Origin: Phoronis australis
Taxonomy: Eukaryota; Phoronida; Phoronidae
Assembly (NCBI GenBank): GCA_002633005.1
Contig: NMRA01000055.1
Location: 982,954-1,046,953, forward strand
DNA length: 64,000 nucleotides
Reading direction: 5' to 3'
Shown: in pieces, positions 36,101 to 46,704 of the stretch
Layout: every line of letters starts with the position of its first letter
Position numbering within the stretch: position 1 is the first letter of the stretch
The notes under the pieces: generated by a model
What the model was told of the DNA's origin: nothing
What the model saw: only the letters and a program-made list of their open reading frames with translations
Database searches by the model: none
Made by a program: the position numbers and the translations under genes

Positions 36101-38819
36101 AAACTAGGCGGACTTTCATTTTTTATGACGATGTTGGAGGACTTCACATTTCGAGCGAGATCCTAGCGTTATTAAATTCTACCCTGGTCGTTCAGGGCCA
36201 CTTACAGATAAGACTGCAGGTTTCGATCTACTGGTATAAACAGCGCTTTAGCATCTTTCTCGGTACCATAATGCCAAAAAAATCCACTGCTGTGCGCTGG
36301 GATGTAGTAATGGCTCACGGAAAAAAGGCAACCCCCTTTGAAATATTCATGGATCAAAGACATCATCTTGCATATATTACCGACTGCGAAGAAACCGTGA
36401 CTGCGATATCGGTCGCTGCGATCCCAGCCGATGTCAAAAAACTAAATTATTGAGCTCGACCTATCAAACACAGAGAGGTATTGGCAGTGGGATTTATTCC
36501 TCTATATTTAATTTAATGAACCACTATGTAGCCAGGGGCTCATTCTTTCTGCTTCCACTTTTCGTAAATTGTCTCTTAACCGAAATACTTTTGATCGGAG
36601 TCGCGAAATGACGTCCATTTCCGCAACATTCGTTTGATGCTTGGTGAACCGACTCGTTGACAAGACCTTCTCTATAGGTGGAGACAACTGTGGTGTCCTG
36701 TGATGATAAGGGGAACAAAGGAACATTCGGACACTCTGATTGGTTGGAAGTTGGCGGCCATTTGCTTATGCACCACCAACGACAGTTACACACATAACTT
36801 TCATGCGCGCATACAGCCCAAAATATACGGGGGGGGGGCTCGAATTTTTCGGTATGCTTACCTTTTACGTTCAAAAGTCAACGAGGACGGAAAAAAACGG
36901 GCCGCTAGGTTCAAGCCTACGAATTGTGCATCCGCGCAGAATTCCTGTGGACTTTGTTGACTTTTGTCTCGNGGGTACGCCCATGAGTTTGTATTTAATG
37001 TCCACTCACAATAACAAGGCAATAAGTAGAACAGTAGAACGTGATCTATCACGCGTTTCATCCTGTTCATTCCTGGTCAGACCAGCTGTTTAGGACAGAC
37101 GTCCAAACCGAGGCATTTGTATTGATAGCTCTTTGCAGATGCACTGTAATACACAATACACAACAATAAATTGGGAACGTACGGATAACACTGAAATTAA
37201 AAAACCCTACTTCTTGGCATCTTAGGCCTTATTGTTTAAAATTGTTAGTAACTTCAAGCGAATGCAAGATAGGACACCTTAATGCCGGGAAGGATAACGT
37301 TTAGGAATGTTATGCAATCTGTAGACCTTATGGTACATGTAAGAAGATTACTGAAATCTATCCCAATTTGAGGGGCCGTGAACACAACACTACAAGGTGT
37401 TTTCCAGCCAACTAGTCATACTGCTTTTTGTTGCAGGAACCGGAAGCAACAGTGTTCTTCGGGAACTCAGAATCGACGTTATCCGCAATACCGACTGTGA
37501 CAGAGCTTGGGGAAGTGGTTATATCAACGATCGCCACATCTGTGTTGGCAACGGTGACAAAGGCGCGTGCAACGTAAGTGGTTAAAGGGAGTTTCCCTTA
37601 CTTCTACGGTCGCAATCTGATGCATTCGGAACACAGCGGTTACTTTCGTAGCTTCAACTTTCCCCTCGAATGTGAACGTTATCTGAGGATGGAATTCCAC
37701 TTTAACAGTCGCGTGACTTGCCGCCGCGTGACTGACTTCCGCTCATGCCTGGATAATAATCAACTTCGTGGGGAATTTGAGGCTACGAAAATACCTGAGG
37801 TGTTTCGAATGAATACGATGAGAAAGTCAGTCGAATTGGTGGAAAAATATGCCCTAGTCAGATAAAGCCGAGACAAAATAGATGATATTCTACAAGCGGG
37901 AAAGGGCTAAACGAGCTTCCAACAAAATAGTGCGGGGGTAATAACAGGGGTAACGTGAGATATTTGCTTCCAGAAATTTTCGCAGATTGGGAACAAAAAC
38001 ATGGAATCCTACTCCTTCAACATTTCAACCTCATTGAGCAATAGTTTCAGTGGCAGCAGCCATTATACCCTATTGTACCGCCCGGGGTTTCTAGCGAATA
38101 TACTCACCTTCATTAGCGTGACCAATATTTTGCGTTGTCTCATGCATACATTTGTATTGGACTAAAAGATTTGATAACATCTGAAATGTAGCCATATACG
38201 TATATGTGTATGTATACATACTTCTTTCACTCATTTATTACCTTGCATTTGAAGCGACGTCATCCGCATCTAAAAGTTCGTTTCTGACCATATATCAATA
38301 GAAACTTAGGACAGTACAACAAAAACGCCCTCCTCAATTGACTCTGTCTTAACGTGCGCGTGTGTGCGTGCGTAGCTGTAAATGTGCGACTGAAGGAGCG
38401 TGCGTATTTCTCTGTTTCATTGGTTTCAACGCCGAAGTTTTGGGTAGAGTTCAGTAACGCTGGGACCTACTGTAAAAAGAAAGATTTCGCGAGATTACTT
38501 GAGATGTTGTCGTCTATTTTAAATGAGAACACGCGAGTTTGGTTGATTTTTCTAGTGGCGAGACTGCTACTGAACTCTACCCAGAAGTCAGTAGAAAGAA
38601 GCAAAGAAACGACCTCAATGTGTAACGAAATTTTGATGGTTATTAATTCCATTGCAGGGTGACAGTGGCGGACCATTAGTCTGCAAGAAGAATAACCGAT
38701 GGGTTGTGGCTGGCGCCACCTCTTGGGGACGATCCGGATGCCAGACCGAGGGCTTTCCCAACGTCTACACTCGTATCTCCAAATTCCTTAACTGGATCAA
38801 TGGACATATGGGCAACTAA
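30186..38819 (+). CDS. Secreted chymotrypsin/elastase-like serine protease (S1 family)
   Basis: Six exons (30186-30228, 33213-33402, 34413-34506, 35050-35221, 37437-37573, 38658-38819) join in frame to 265 residues plus TAA. Residues 1 to about 14 form a short hydrophobic signal peptide. The zymogen cleavage site is R25|IVGG. The catalytic triad is complete: His73 in TAAHC, Asp123 in NDIALL, Ser215 in GDSGGP. The residue at the S1 base (chymotrypsin position 189, six before the Ser) is Gly, preceding Ala-Cys-Asn, with Gly at 216 and apparently Asn near 226. It is therefore not a trypsin and fits a chymotrypsin-like elastase cleaving after hydrophobic or small residues. CWITGWGNT and SWGRSGC are standard S1 landmarks. 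Length is normal and all introns are GT-AG. A secreted digestive role is most likely; an immune role cannot be excluded. Confidence 0.93.
30351..30608 (-). pseudogene. Penelope-like element reverse transcriptase fragment
   Basis: The - strand frame begins [20 protein letters not shown], the conserved RT palm block (QKDG..MGSPL.P...) of Penelope-like retroelements. No YVDD box follows. Instead a [22 protein letters not shown]-type segment appears before a stop, so the copy is internally rearranged. It lies head-to-head with a + strand GIY-YIG segment starting at about 30610, inside protease intron 1. Confidence 0.6.
30610..31215 (+). pseudogene. Penelope-like element C-terminal GIY-YIG endonuclease fragment
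   Basis: The open frame from about 30610 to 31215 (stop at 31213-31215) encodes the C-terminal part of a Penelope-like element. It has VYEFVCP, then CYIGQT (YIG core near 30958-30966), [15 protein letters not shown] and a LESLLI...KPILN end. These give the CCHH linker pattern (C-x4-C-x32-H-x4-H) plus the conserved Arg, Glu and Asn of the GIY-YIG nuclease. The frame is intact but has no RT in cis on the same strand and runs up to an assembly gap, so it is a fragment. It is antisense-adjacent to the RT piece at 30351-30608. Confidence 0.75.
31230..31362. other. Assembly gap (133 N)
   Basis: Run of N directly after the Penelope-like 3' end; the inverted copy at 35563-36120 suggests the gap hides more of that element. 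Confidence 0.99.
31363..33212. other. Remainder of protease intron 1
   Basis: AT-rich. No coding region or repeat boundary could be supported, apart from possible remains of the retroelement next to the gap. Confidence 0.5.
35563..36120 (-). mobile_element. Second Penelope-like fragment, decayed GIY-YIG domain and 3' end
   Basis: The reverse complement of 35745-36120 matches 30880-31230. It has a YYIGQTV word, a decayed equivalent of the SRRLSMHL segment, and the same ending (...GCGTGACTTTCCTGTTACC). Frameshifts are visible, so it is dead. Sequence down to about 35563 continues the element's 3' non-coding part. It lies in protease intron 4, in inverted orientation to the copy in intron 1. 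Confidence 0.65.
36121..37436. other. Rest of protease intron 4
   Basis: It contains a G-run at about 36829-36838 and a single N at 36972. Open frames of 117-140 codons here overlap the retroelement remains or lack any protein signature. Confidence 0.5.
37641..37797. mobile_element. Short MITE, family shared with 48508-48695, copy 1
   Basis: The ends TTTCGTAGCTTCAACTTTCC and GGAATTTGAGGCTACGAAA are inverted copies. The same ends occur at 48508-48695 in an intron of another gene. About 155 bases, no ORF. Confidence 0.55.
38442..38583. mobile_element. TTCAGTAACGC/CTAGGACCT MITE, copy 1
   Basis: The outer ends GGGTAGAGTTCAGTA and TACTGAACTCTACCC are perfect 15-base inverted repeats. The interior (GCGAGATTAC...TGAG.....GAGAACACG) matches copies at 39221-39375, 57121-57223 and 60348-60502. 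It lies in the last protease intron, about 75 bases before the final exon. Confidence 0.65.
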
Positions 38820-38902
38820 TAGACTACAACGAATATTTATTTTACTGTTGTCAGAAAACTATGGAAATTAACTGTCAGATAACGAATCCTAACTGAGGAG
38901 AT

Positions 38903-39102
38903 ATTAAAGTGAGAATTCAAAGCTTTGTAGTTAATTTCTGTGTAAGTCAACACTCATTAATATTGTAAAGAAACAGAAGACAACATGAACCACATCCTAT
39001 CTCCGCACCATTCGTTACTCCCTTGTAGGCTAAATTTTGGCAAAAAATGACGCTGAGAAAAATGAACAATGTCTCTACCACACTGTATTAATTAGCAATA
39101 AA
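38903..39102 (+). terminator. Polyadenylation signals of the protease gene
   Basis: ATTAAA at 38903-38908 and AATAAA at 39097-39102 follow the stop codon at 38817-38819. The first would give a 3'UTR of about 100 bases, the second about 300. Confidence 0.45.
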
Positions 39103-39220
39103 CTGTCATGTCAAACAGCTAAATCACTAACTAAAAAGCACAAAATCTGGTGAGTCAGACGTTTCCTTCCTCTCTAAGGGTCTTGTTTATTGACTGGATT
39201 TCCCGCGTCAGGTTGATCTG

Positions 39221-39375
39221 CCTCCCGTTCAGTAACGCTAGGACCTCGCTAAAAGGCAAGACTTCGCGAGATTACGTGAGATATTGCCGTGCATTGTGAA
39301 TGAGAACACGTGACTTTGACTAGCTTTTAGCTAGGTCCTAGCGTAGGTCCTAGCGTCTACTGAACGCACGCCTGG
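39221..39375. mobile_element. TTCAGTAACGC/CTAGGACCT MITE, copy 2
   Basis: It begins CCTCCCGTTCAGTAACGCTA and ends TCCTAGCGTCTACTGAACG. It is nearly identical to the copy at 60348-60502. The right end carries two tandem AGGTCCTAGCGT-type units. No ORF. Confidence 0.7.
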
Positions 39376-39436
39376 TCTTATAATGAATTATAATGTCTTA
39401 CGCTAGGGCTGTAACCCTTAACCTCTATTCAAATTG

Positions 39437-39581
39437 GGTCATCTGGTTCTAATGTAGAACACCTCCTTGCCCTTTCTTGAGTACCAGTGTTCTCCTCTGG
39501 CAATGATTATGGCATTGCCAGAGGAAAACACTGGTACTCAAGAAAGGGCAAGGAGGCTGTCTACATTAGATTCAGATGCCC
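39437..39581. repeat. Near-perfect 68-bp-arm palindrome
   Basis: Arms 39438-39505 and 39513-39580 are inverted copies with few mismatches, separated by only seven bases (ATTATGG). The core is ACCAGTGTT.TCCTCTGGCA on the left arm. Such a snap-back structure is typical of a foldback element or a recent inverted duplication. No target duplication was evident. Confidence 0.7.
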
Positions 39582-42500
39582 CATGATTGTGATGGGAGCA
39601 TTTATTATCCAAATTTTCGTTTTGCCATGCGTACAGCGCAATTTAACAATCATTACAACTTCAATTTCAAAGTGCCAATTCATCACCCCGAGGTTGTACT
39701 TCAACAAAAACAAGTGTTTTTAAGCCACAACTAAAGTCAAATAGGTGTCAGTTGTTATACCCATGAAGACTCTAGCTGCCCTAACTTCAAAACTGTATTA
39801 CACATATTAAATTTATGTTAGTAATTTATTTGAATGAAGTAATATCAAAGCATCACCTTTTTGAGAAGAAGAGGGAGTGAATGCTCTTACCATCGAAGTA
39901 CACAAAAAATTAAATCCCACATTTAAAAACAACCTGCGCAAAGATAAGACACCTTTCTAATAACCAACAATAATGAATGAAATGACCTTAATCATTTGAA
40001 ACCGGTGTAAAATGTATTATTTCAATTTTGTTTTTTATTTCGTCTAACCCAATTGTAGCTTATTTTTGTTACATTTTAACTCCACCTTAAACATATGATA
40101 TTTTCTTTGCCACTTCTTCATTTCTTGTCCAAATATTTTGATTGTATCATAGAGCTCTTGTTTACATGTAAAAAGCTCATGCTTCAACTTTGAGAACTGC
40201 TCTTCTAGTTCACTTACAATGTATACTTGACATTATAATGTGAATAATTTCGTTACTTTACATAACAATATTCTACAGGCAGCTATCATTGCCATTTAGT
40301 AAACAGTAGCTGTGCTCGTAAGTCAGAACTGCAGCTACTCTGCTCTCCAATTTCACTTTCCTCGTCCCAGACGCAACGTGGAAACTTCTCAGGTCTGCTG
40401 AGCTTTGGTCAAACAAAAACACATTTTTCACAACCCTCAACCGTGGAGTGTTTTTCATTATTTCTTTCAGGAGAAGTATTGTAAGTCTCCAAAATAAGTT
40501 CTTTATCTTCCAAAATCTATTGCTTTGACATGCGTGCGAAGGTGTGTTACTTTAACAAAAAAACCTTGTGACATGATTAACGTATTTACCTATGACCCCA
40601 GTAAAATATAAATAGAAGTTATTGTCATTCATGATTTCCATGAACACAAATAGAAACTTGTGCTTTACCGAGATGACAAAAACAAGCTGTCGACAAGTCA
40701 TTTGTGTCATTCCAAATACAGCAAGGACAGAAGGCGACTCGTCCGATCTTGTGAAGTCTACTCTTCTCTAGTTGTGTCATTCTGATTGTAGTCTATCGCA
40801 TAGTGAGAGCGACACTCCGTCAGAGCAACAGGTACTTTGTGTGTCTTGAAGTTGTGCTAAAAAATTGTACGTACTTACTCAATTATCTGATCGTTTTCTG
40901 TTTCACGTATTTCATTACTTGCTTTCCAGCTTAAATGTTCAGATGCTAAGTTAGAAATACACGATGAGCAGGTATTTTGGTTGTTAATTTCTCTTGTAAT
41001 TGAAAAATATTTGCGACGATGTCTCGGTGTAGCTCTTGGACGTTGTGTAGGCGATGCATCGTCTATGGATGCCGCAAGCACACAGGCTATGGTCCTGCTA
41101 AACCAACTTACTATTTGATTGATAAAATGAAATAAAGTAAACAAGATGTATGGAAACAGTTACCGGTGAAAAACAGATTGGACATAAATACAATGTCAAA
41201 ACTGCAATTATATCAGTTTCAATTTTTTCGGCTCTATGTCATTTTTATTTTATATCCACTCCTTTAGGGTTTATTTTTCATTACTCATTTATATTTTACT
41301 CTGCAACATATCTCGTCGCATAACCCATGCAGAATAGGTTCCTTTAAATCAAATTTAACCCGATACGTTTATTGACGTGATGTTGATCCATGTAATTTCT
41401 ACTTTTATATCAACCCATTAGTTTATTTTACATTACTCATGCCTGTTTTTATCAACCATGCGCTACTTACGCACACATATAAATATGCACATGCCAATAC
41501 ATATGTATATGCATATGCATGTATATATATATTCAGTTTAAGTCTGCTTTCGAACATCATTTATTTGAAAAAAGCTCATTTCAAATGAGAAGGTGTTCTT
41601 TATTGTTGTTCTGTTTACTCTGGGTATGTACACACATTAGGCATTTTTCCCACGCGCGTTTGTCGACTCTTGTATTGTTACAGTAAAAACTACTTGTAAC
41701 TCTCTCCATAAAAAGTACAGTCTGCTTGGTAGATTGTAATCAGCTGATCATATCCGCATGAACGAAGCCAATTATCCTCGCTCGTGACTCGATGAATAGA
41801 GCAGCTTGGCGGCATCCCTTTGATAGTGAGCCGAGCGCGACTCAGCCAAGGTGTGTAAATACGGTCTAGTTCAATTTTCCATACCCCACAGTTTACCTTG
41901 ACGACCGGGGTTAGGACCAATCTTATTTAGTGGGACTGTTCATAGCATCCCACGCGCGTTTGCCGACTCTTGTATTGTTACCATTTGTACCTTTCATTAT
42001 TCGTGTAACGGGGCTCGATATAAACCAAACTGCCAATAGCCTTATCAAACTATTTATTTCACAGATTTCAATCCTGTAACAAATAAAACAATATTTACAA
42101 TGGGCTTGAACCAGATACAATTCAAGGTATAAGATTTACATAGATCTGCCACATTATTTGTTAAGAGAAACACATAGTTAGCAATTCATCTATTTCACTA
42201 AACAGTTTACACATACTAGAATAAACAAAAAATAAGGAAACACCTACTAAGTCAATATGAGTTAGATGATCCTCGGCTGTCTTTTTGATTAATGATTCGT
42301 AACTGAAATACAAAATTATTCCATATTATAGTAAAGTGTCAACAAAATAGAGCCACACCACAAACGGAACAACATGGCCGCATTACATCGCCCTTACAAT
42401 CTAAATCATCAAAACCTGACTGCATGTCATGATAAAATATAAAACAAAACACAACAGTCTGGAACTACATTTATACACCCTAATGACAAGTTTCTGATAT

Positions 42501-45038
42501 AAATACTAACAATCTCAAAAGTATCAAAATTACAGCTCTTACCTATCATGGCAAAGGGCACCTCCAATACAAAACCTTTCCCATACACTGCAGAAACAAT
42601 AATGCCGCCAAAATCACTGAGGTCAGGCTAAATACCTCTCTTGGAGTGAATACAGAACCGGTTTGAACTGGTTACCTTACACATCTACTATTTGAAATTG
42701 CCACCAGAAACAATGCCCTAACAGATCAGCAGTTACCAATGGTCTGTCGGTGACAATTCCAGACAACCAAGCCAGACCACCATGGTTCAAATCCTAATAC
42801 CATTAACGTTTTTTTAAAACATTAAAAATTTCTAAAATATATAAAATACACCACTATCACATTCGACAATTCATATCTTGTTTTGCTGTGCAGTTCAGCT
42901 CGTCGCATACTCCAGGTTAAATAGTTCCGATTTAGTATCGTTTTGACCTTGACTGCAAGATTGGTCGATTTTCAACATGTGGCCAAGTAAATTACACTGG
43001 TGATGGGGTTAAATTTTACTTAATTGCAACAGTAAATAATCAAAGGAAATCAAAAAAGGACAGAATTCTTTGACAAGCAAGACTGGCTGAACTTTTTGGG
43101 CTTTCTGGTTTTCAATATATTTTCACTTACTTTAAAAGTTATCGCTAGCTCCAGGCGATAACTATCGGTTGACAACTAGAACAAGAACGGGAGAGTGATC
43201 GAATGCATCTTGACATATGTGTTATAACACACACCTTCCAACAAAATTTCAGAAGCTATTTACAGTGTTATCACACGAATTTTACTTAAGTGCTTGCTTA
43301 GTATGACGTCATTTTACGTTTTAGACCCTGTCAATTTAATAGCATTTCTTGTGTGACTCATTTTGAGAACACTGAATAAGTTCAGTTGTCAGAGTGTCCA
43401 TATGTTTTTTCGAAAAAAGTGAACGAGCAAGTCATCGTGATTCGGATAGATTTATTTTAATTTTTAAGTTGGGACAGGGCGAGGCAGTCTCAAGTGCACT
43501 ATTTCACTTGCTTTATGCTAGCCATCACCAGTCAAATTAAGAAAATCAAGCGCATGTGTGCGCAAGAAAACGACATAGACTGCTGTAGCAATGTAATGCC
43601 CATAAAAGTTCCGTTTTTACTATTTTAGCTCAATCTATTTCAAATAGCAAAAGAAAGTTGGCTTCATGGATAACTTGAAACACATATACATCTATACGGG
43701 ATCTATACCTTCTTACAGATGTGGTAAACGTGCACCCATAGACATATCTATAATCAGTTTCGCACTAGCCATCCAATAGAAAAATGGTAATTACCTCTAG
43801 CAATATTCGATGGCTGTTGACTAGCTACCATCATCCTCAGTAACGATCACCACCAGGCGGAGCTCTTGAAAATAGTACGTAGTGAATAGGGGTTAGGCAT
43901 AGGGAGCTCTCATCACTGTTAATACACCTTGGCGCCTGTTTGATATAAATAAGCGTTTGTAGTCGTTAGCCTATTGGCATATTAGGCTAGTGTTTTCCCA
44001 AACTATCAAATGGTTTTCTGTTTTCTTTCACCGAGTGATCAGTTTGAGCAGAATCATATGACTGGTTCATTGAAACCTTCCTCTAAGCCCTGGTGACAAC
44101 TTTTTTCGCACGGATGGCATCTACATCTTTTTTGCTCCTTAAGGCGATAATCAAAATTTCAAGACGTTTCACCTATGCACACACTATCACATGAAGCAGA
44201 GGGATGTTACATATCACTCCCCATCGCTTCACTGACTTCTTCCATTTCCCTTTTGTCCTTGGGGTGCACCAACAGTTTTTTGTTAAAGGTGAGTGGTTTC
44301 ATAGCGAAATCAAACTTTGCTTAATTGAAGCACCTGGTGAAGGCTACTTACAAGCCTGTGACTTGTGGTATAGTGACCAAACCCATGGACTTATCTGTAT
44401 TCGACACGTTATTCACTTCACATTTATTGAGGGCCCACTTGGAGGTACCCACACTTGGTGAAAGATTCGTCAATATGAACTTCCTCTTTAACCCTGTCCT
44501 GTTGCTCTGACACTATAATCTCGTTCCAACTTGTGGTAATCAGTACCAAGGGGTAATGATGGCAGCCAGTCACTAAGCATCGAAAATTTCTGAAGATAAT
44601 TCTTATTTTCTATTGTATGGTTAATAAGAAGCTGACTAAAATATGTACATAACATCCCGATGGGTAGTAAGAAACTTTATCCATACACGTGAAAATACGG
44701 ATGTAGTATACGTCACGTTATCAACTGTGAAATACGAGAAAGTAGAGTCAATCCGTATACCACGATAGAGGAAGCATTCAACGGCAGAAGCCGTATTTCA
44801 CGGTTGGTGAGCAGTCTCCGTGTCGAGTAAATTCACGTGTGCAACGCCAAATTTGATTGAGCTCGTTCATTTGGCTTAGCCAAATCATCAATCCAAGGCG
44901 TCGTTCCTAAAAAATTCCGCTCAAAATTCTGAGGCATGGTGATCAGGCGGCTATTTTTGGGCCTCGCTGAAGTCTCAGTTTGGGTCATCATAAACAGATC
45001 AAGCTAAGTCAGCCAAAAATCTAACTCAAATTTCTTGG
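39582..45038. other. Intergenic, no gene supported
   Basis: It contains a TA/ATGC-rich simple stretch (about 41470-41535) and a 33-base direct repeat (listed separately). Open frames on the - strand at 40273-40458 and 40875-41144 look somewhat protein-like but do not join in frame. Confidence 0.45.
41650..41982. repeat. 33-bp direct repeat 300 bp apart
   Basis: CCCACGCGCGTTTG.CGACTCTTGTATTGTTAC occurs at about 41650-41682 and again at about 41950-41982 with one mismatch. The sequence between has no recognised element. It could be the two ends of an inserted segment. Confidence 0.55.
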
Positions 45039-46704
45039 AGAGCCAGCAGGAGTTTATTCTCACTTTTGAGTGCAAAAGGTTTGAGTGCGCAATTTTATTG
45101 TAAATCACCCACCATTGAAGGAAAGGGGCGTCTTAAGTTTCGTAATCCAGGGCTTTGGAAGAGCTATTTGAAGCTTTTGAGAGGTTCTACAAGAGCGCTG
45201 GAAATGGAGATCTTGATCGAACAACAAAGTTTTGGGCAATGTATATCCAATACATACAAATCTACCACACTGTCGAACGCGCAGTTAGATGAACAAATAT
45301 TGATCTCTTCGCCACCATGTTGACACCAATTACTGATCTGTTTTCGCAACAAACAGACAGAACTGTGCACTCTGGATGTCAAAATACCAACTTGACTTGA
45401 TCAATTTAGAAAGTTCCCATCCTGCAGGCTTTTCAGCCAGACGATCGAACAATGAATTTGTGCGAATTCCAGTCGATCTTACCCTGGAGCAAACAATCAA
45501 TGCTAATGCCGCTTACCCAATGACGGGAGAAACATTGTCCATAAACAACTACAGTTCAAGAGTACGGTGGAATGCTACCAAGAACAGCCAAGCTGTGATT
45601 GTGAATGCAGCTCTCACTATGGTGGGAATGGGGAATACAAGAGACACTCAAACTGACCTCAGTCCAGCCAGAATAAGGAAAGACAATGGCGATCTCCAGA
45701 AGATCATCAAACAGATTGAGTCTAGTGCCAGTCCTTTCACACTTGATCAAAGCTTCCTTCTCGTCAACATCAGTACTGGAAAGGGTGTAATATATGCCAC
45801 GAGTGCATTATTGTTCATCATTCCAGAAGGCGGCAAAAGCAGACATGAAAGCTTTGTCCAAGAATGCCTCGAAAGTGCAGAGCGCTTCGAAAAAACAATT
45901 CGTAAAAAACCTCTTCGCACGTTTTTAAGTGAGTGTGTGACCAATGGAAACTCAAACAAAAACGCAAAGGAGGCACAGCTAAGATGTACTAGAGCACTTC
46001 TTGGCTGCATTGCCTTCACAGCTGCAACAAGTGACATTGATCTCGAGCATGCAGGCTATTCTTATTTCCTCTGACACTGGTGCCACTGTCATTGTGTAAC
46101 AATGATGGAATGATGGCTCACACGGATAAAAGCAAATTACAAATTGTTCCAATTTCTGGAAATCACTGTCGGTGACCATGGCAGCCGATATTTTGTTCAT
46201 ATTGTTGACGGCAATTTTCAATTCCACTGCATGTCGCCAGATCAGCCTGCAAAGTATGTGGAGCTGTTACCAGCTTGGCGTATACATCACGAAGAGTCGA
46301 CATCAACTTTGATACATATGAACGGCCATCCACCAAGGACAATGAGAGATAGCGCAGAGAAGCTGTTGTAGGAGGAGAACTTGTTGTAGAAGGACCTGAC
46401 CATAAGACTCGAGTTTCAAGAAGCAACAAGATAAGAAAGCGTTTAAACGAGAGCTACCCGTCTCTCTCACCAAGGATTGGTCGAGCAACTTCTACAGTCC
46501 ACTTCTAGATGGAAGACAAGTGTATTTGGGAGTGATGGGAGAGTGGATTTTTGGGCCCTCTTTTGGACCCCACAGGAACCAAAGCCCAGGATTGCGCAAC
46601 TTAAGACGCCCCTTTCCTTGAAGTTCAATGGTTGGTGATTTACAATAGCATTAAGCACTCAAACCTTTTGCACTAAAAAGTGTGAATAAAGTCCTGCTGG
46701 CTCT
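45039..46704 (+). mobile_element. 1.67-kb DNA transposon with about 100-bp terminal inverted repeats
   Basis: The left end (45039-45136, starting AGAGCCAGCAGG) is inverted as the right end (46598-46704, finishing CCTGCTGGCTCT), with about 85-90 percent match by eye over roughly 100 bases. Shared blocks include GGTTTGAGTGC, TTGTAAATCACC and AAGGAAAGGGGCGTCTTAA. The interior carries one sizeable ORF (45376-46074). No clear target-site duplication was found. The class is not assigned. Confidence 0.7.
45376..46074 (+). CDS. Unassigned ORF inside the terminal-inverted-repeat element
   Basis: This 232-codon frame lies wholly within the inverted repeats. It contains IPVDLTLEQTINANAAYPMT and later QECLESAERFEKTIRKKPL, with a Lys/Arg-rich middle and no signal peptide or membrane segment. 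I cannot place it in a known transposase family. I have only a weak recollection of similar uncharacterised ORFs in other marine invertebrates. No D-D-E catalytic set can be assigned by eye. The frame begins at an internal Met and the following sequence looks degenerate, so it is probably a truncated or decayed copy of a longer protein. Its position makes it the best candidate for the element's own gene. Confidence 0.5.
   Translation: MSKYQLDLINLESSHPAGFSARRSNNEFVRIPVDLTLEQTINANAAYPMTGETLSINNYSSRVRWNATKNSQAVIVNAALTMVGMGNTRDTQTDLSPARIRKDNGDLQKIIKQIESSASPFTLDQSFLLVNISTGKGVIYATSALLFIIPEGGKSRHESFVQECLESAERFEKTIRKKPLRTFLSECVTNGNSNKNAKEAQLRCTRALLGCIAFTAATSDIDLEHAGYSYFL

Noticed and set aside
36031-36453. 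140-codon open frame on the + strand
   Set aside because: Its first part is antisense to the decayed GIY-YIG fragment and the rest has no recognisable protein feature.
40273-41144. Two - strand open frames with possible splice sites (donor near 40885, acceptor near 40470)
   Set aside because: The frames do not join across the candidate splice sites and no protein family is recognised.
41650-41982. LTR retrotransposon or solo LTR pair
   Set aside because: The repeats are only 33 bases, lack TG...CA ends and have no internal coding sequence.
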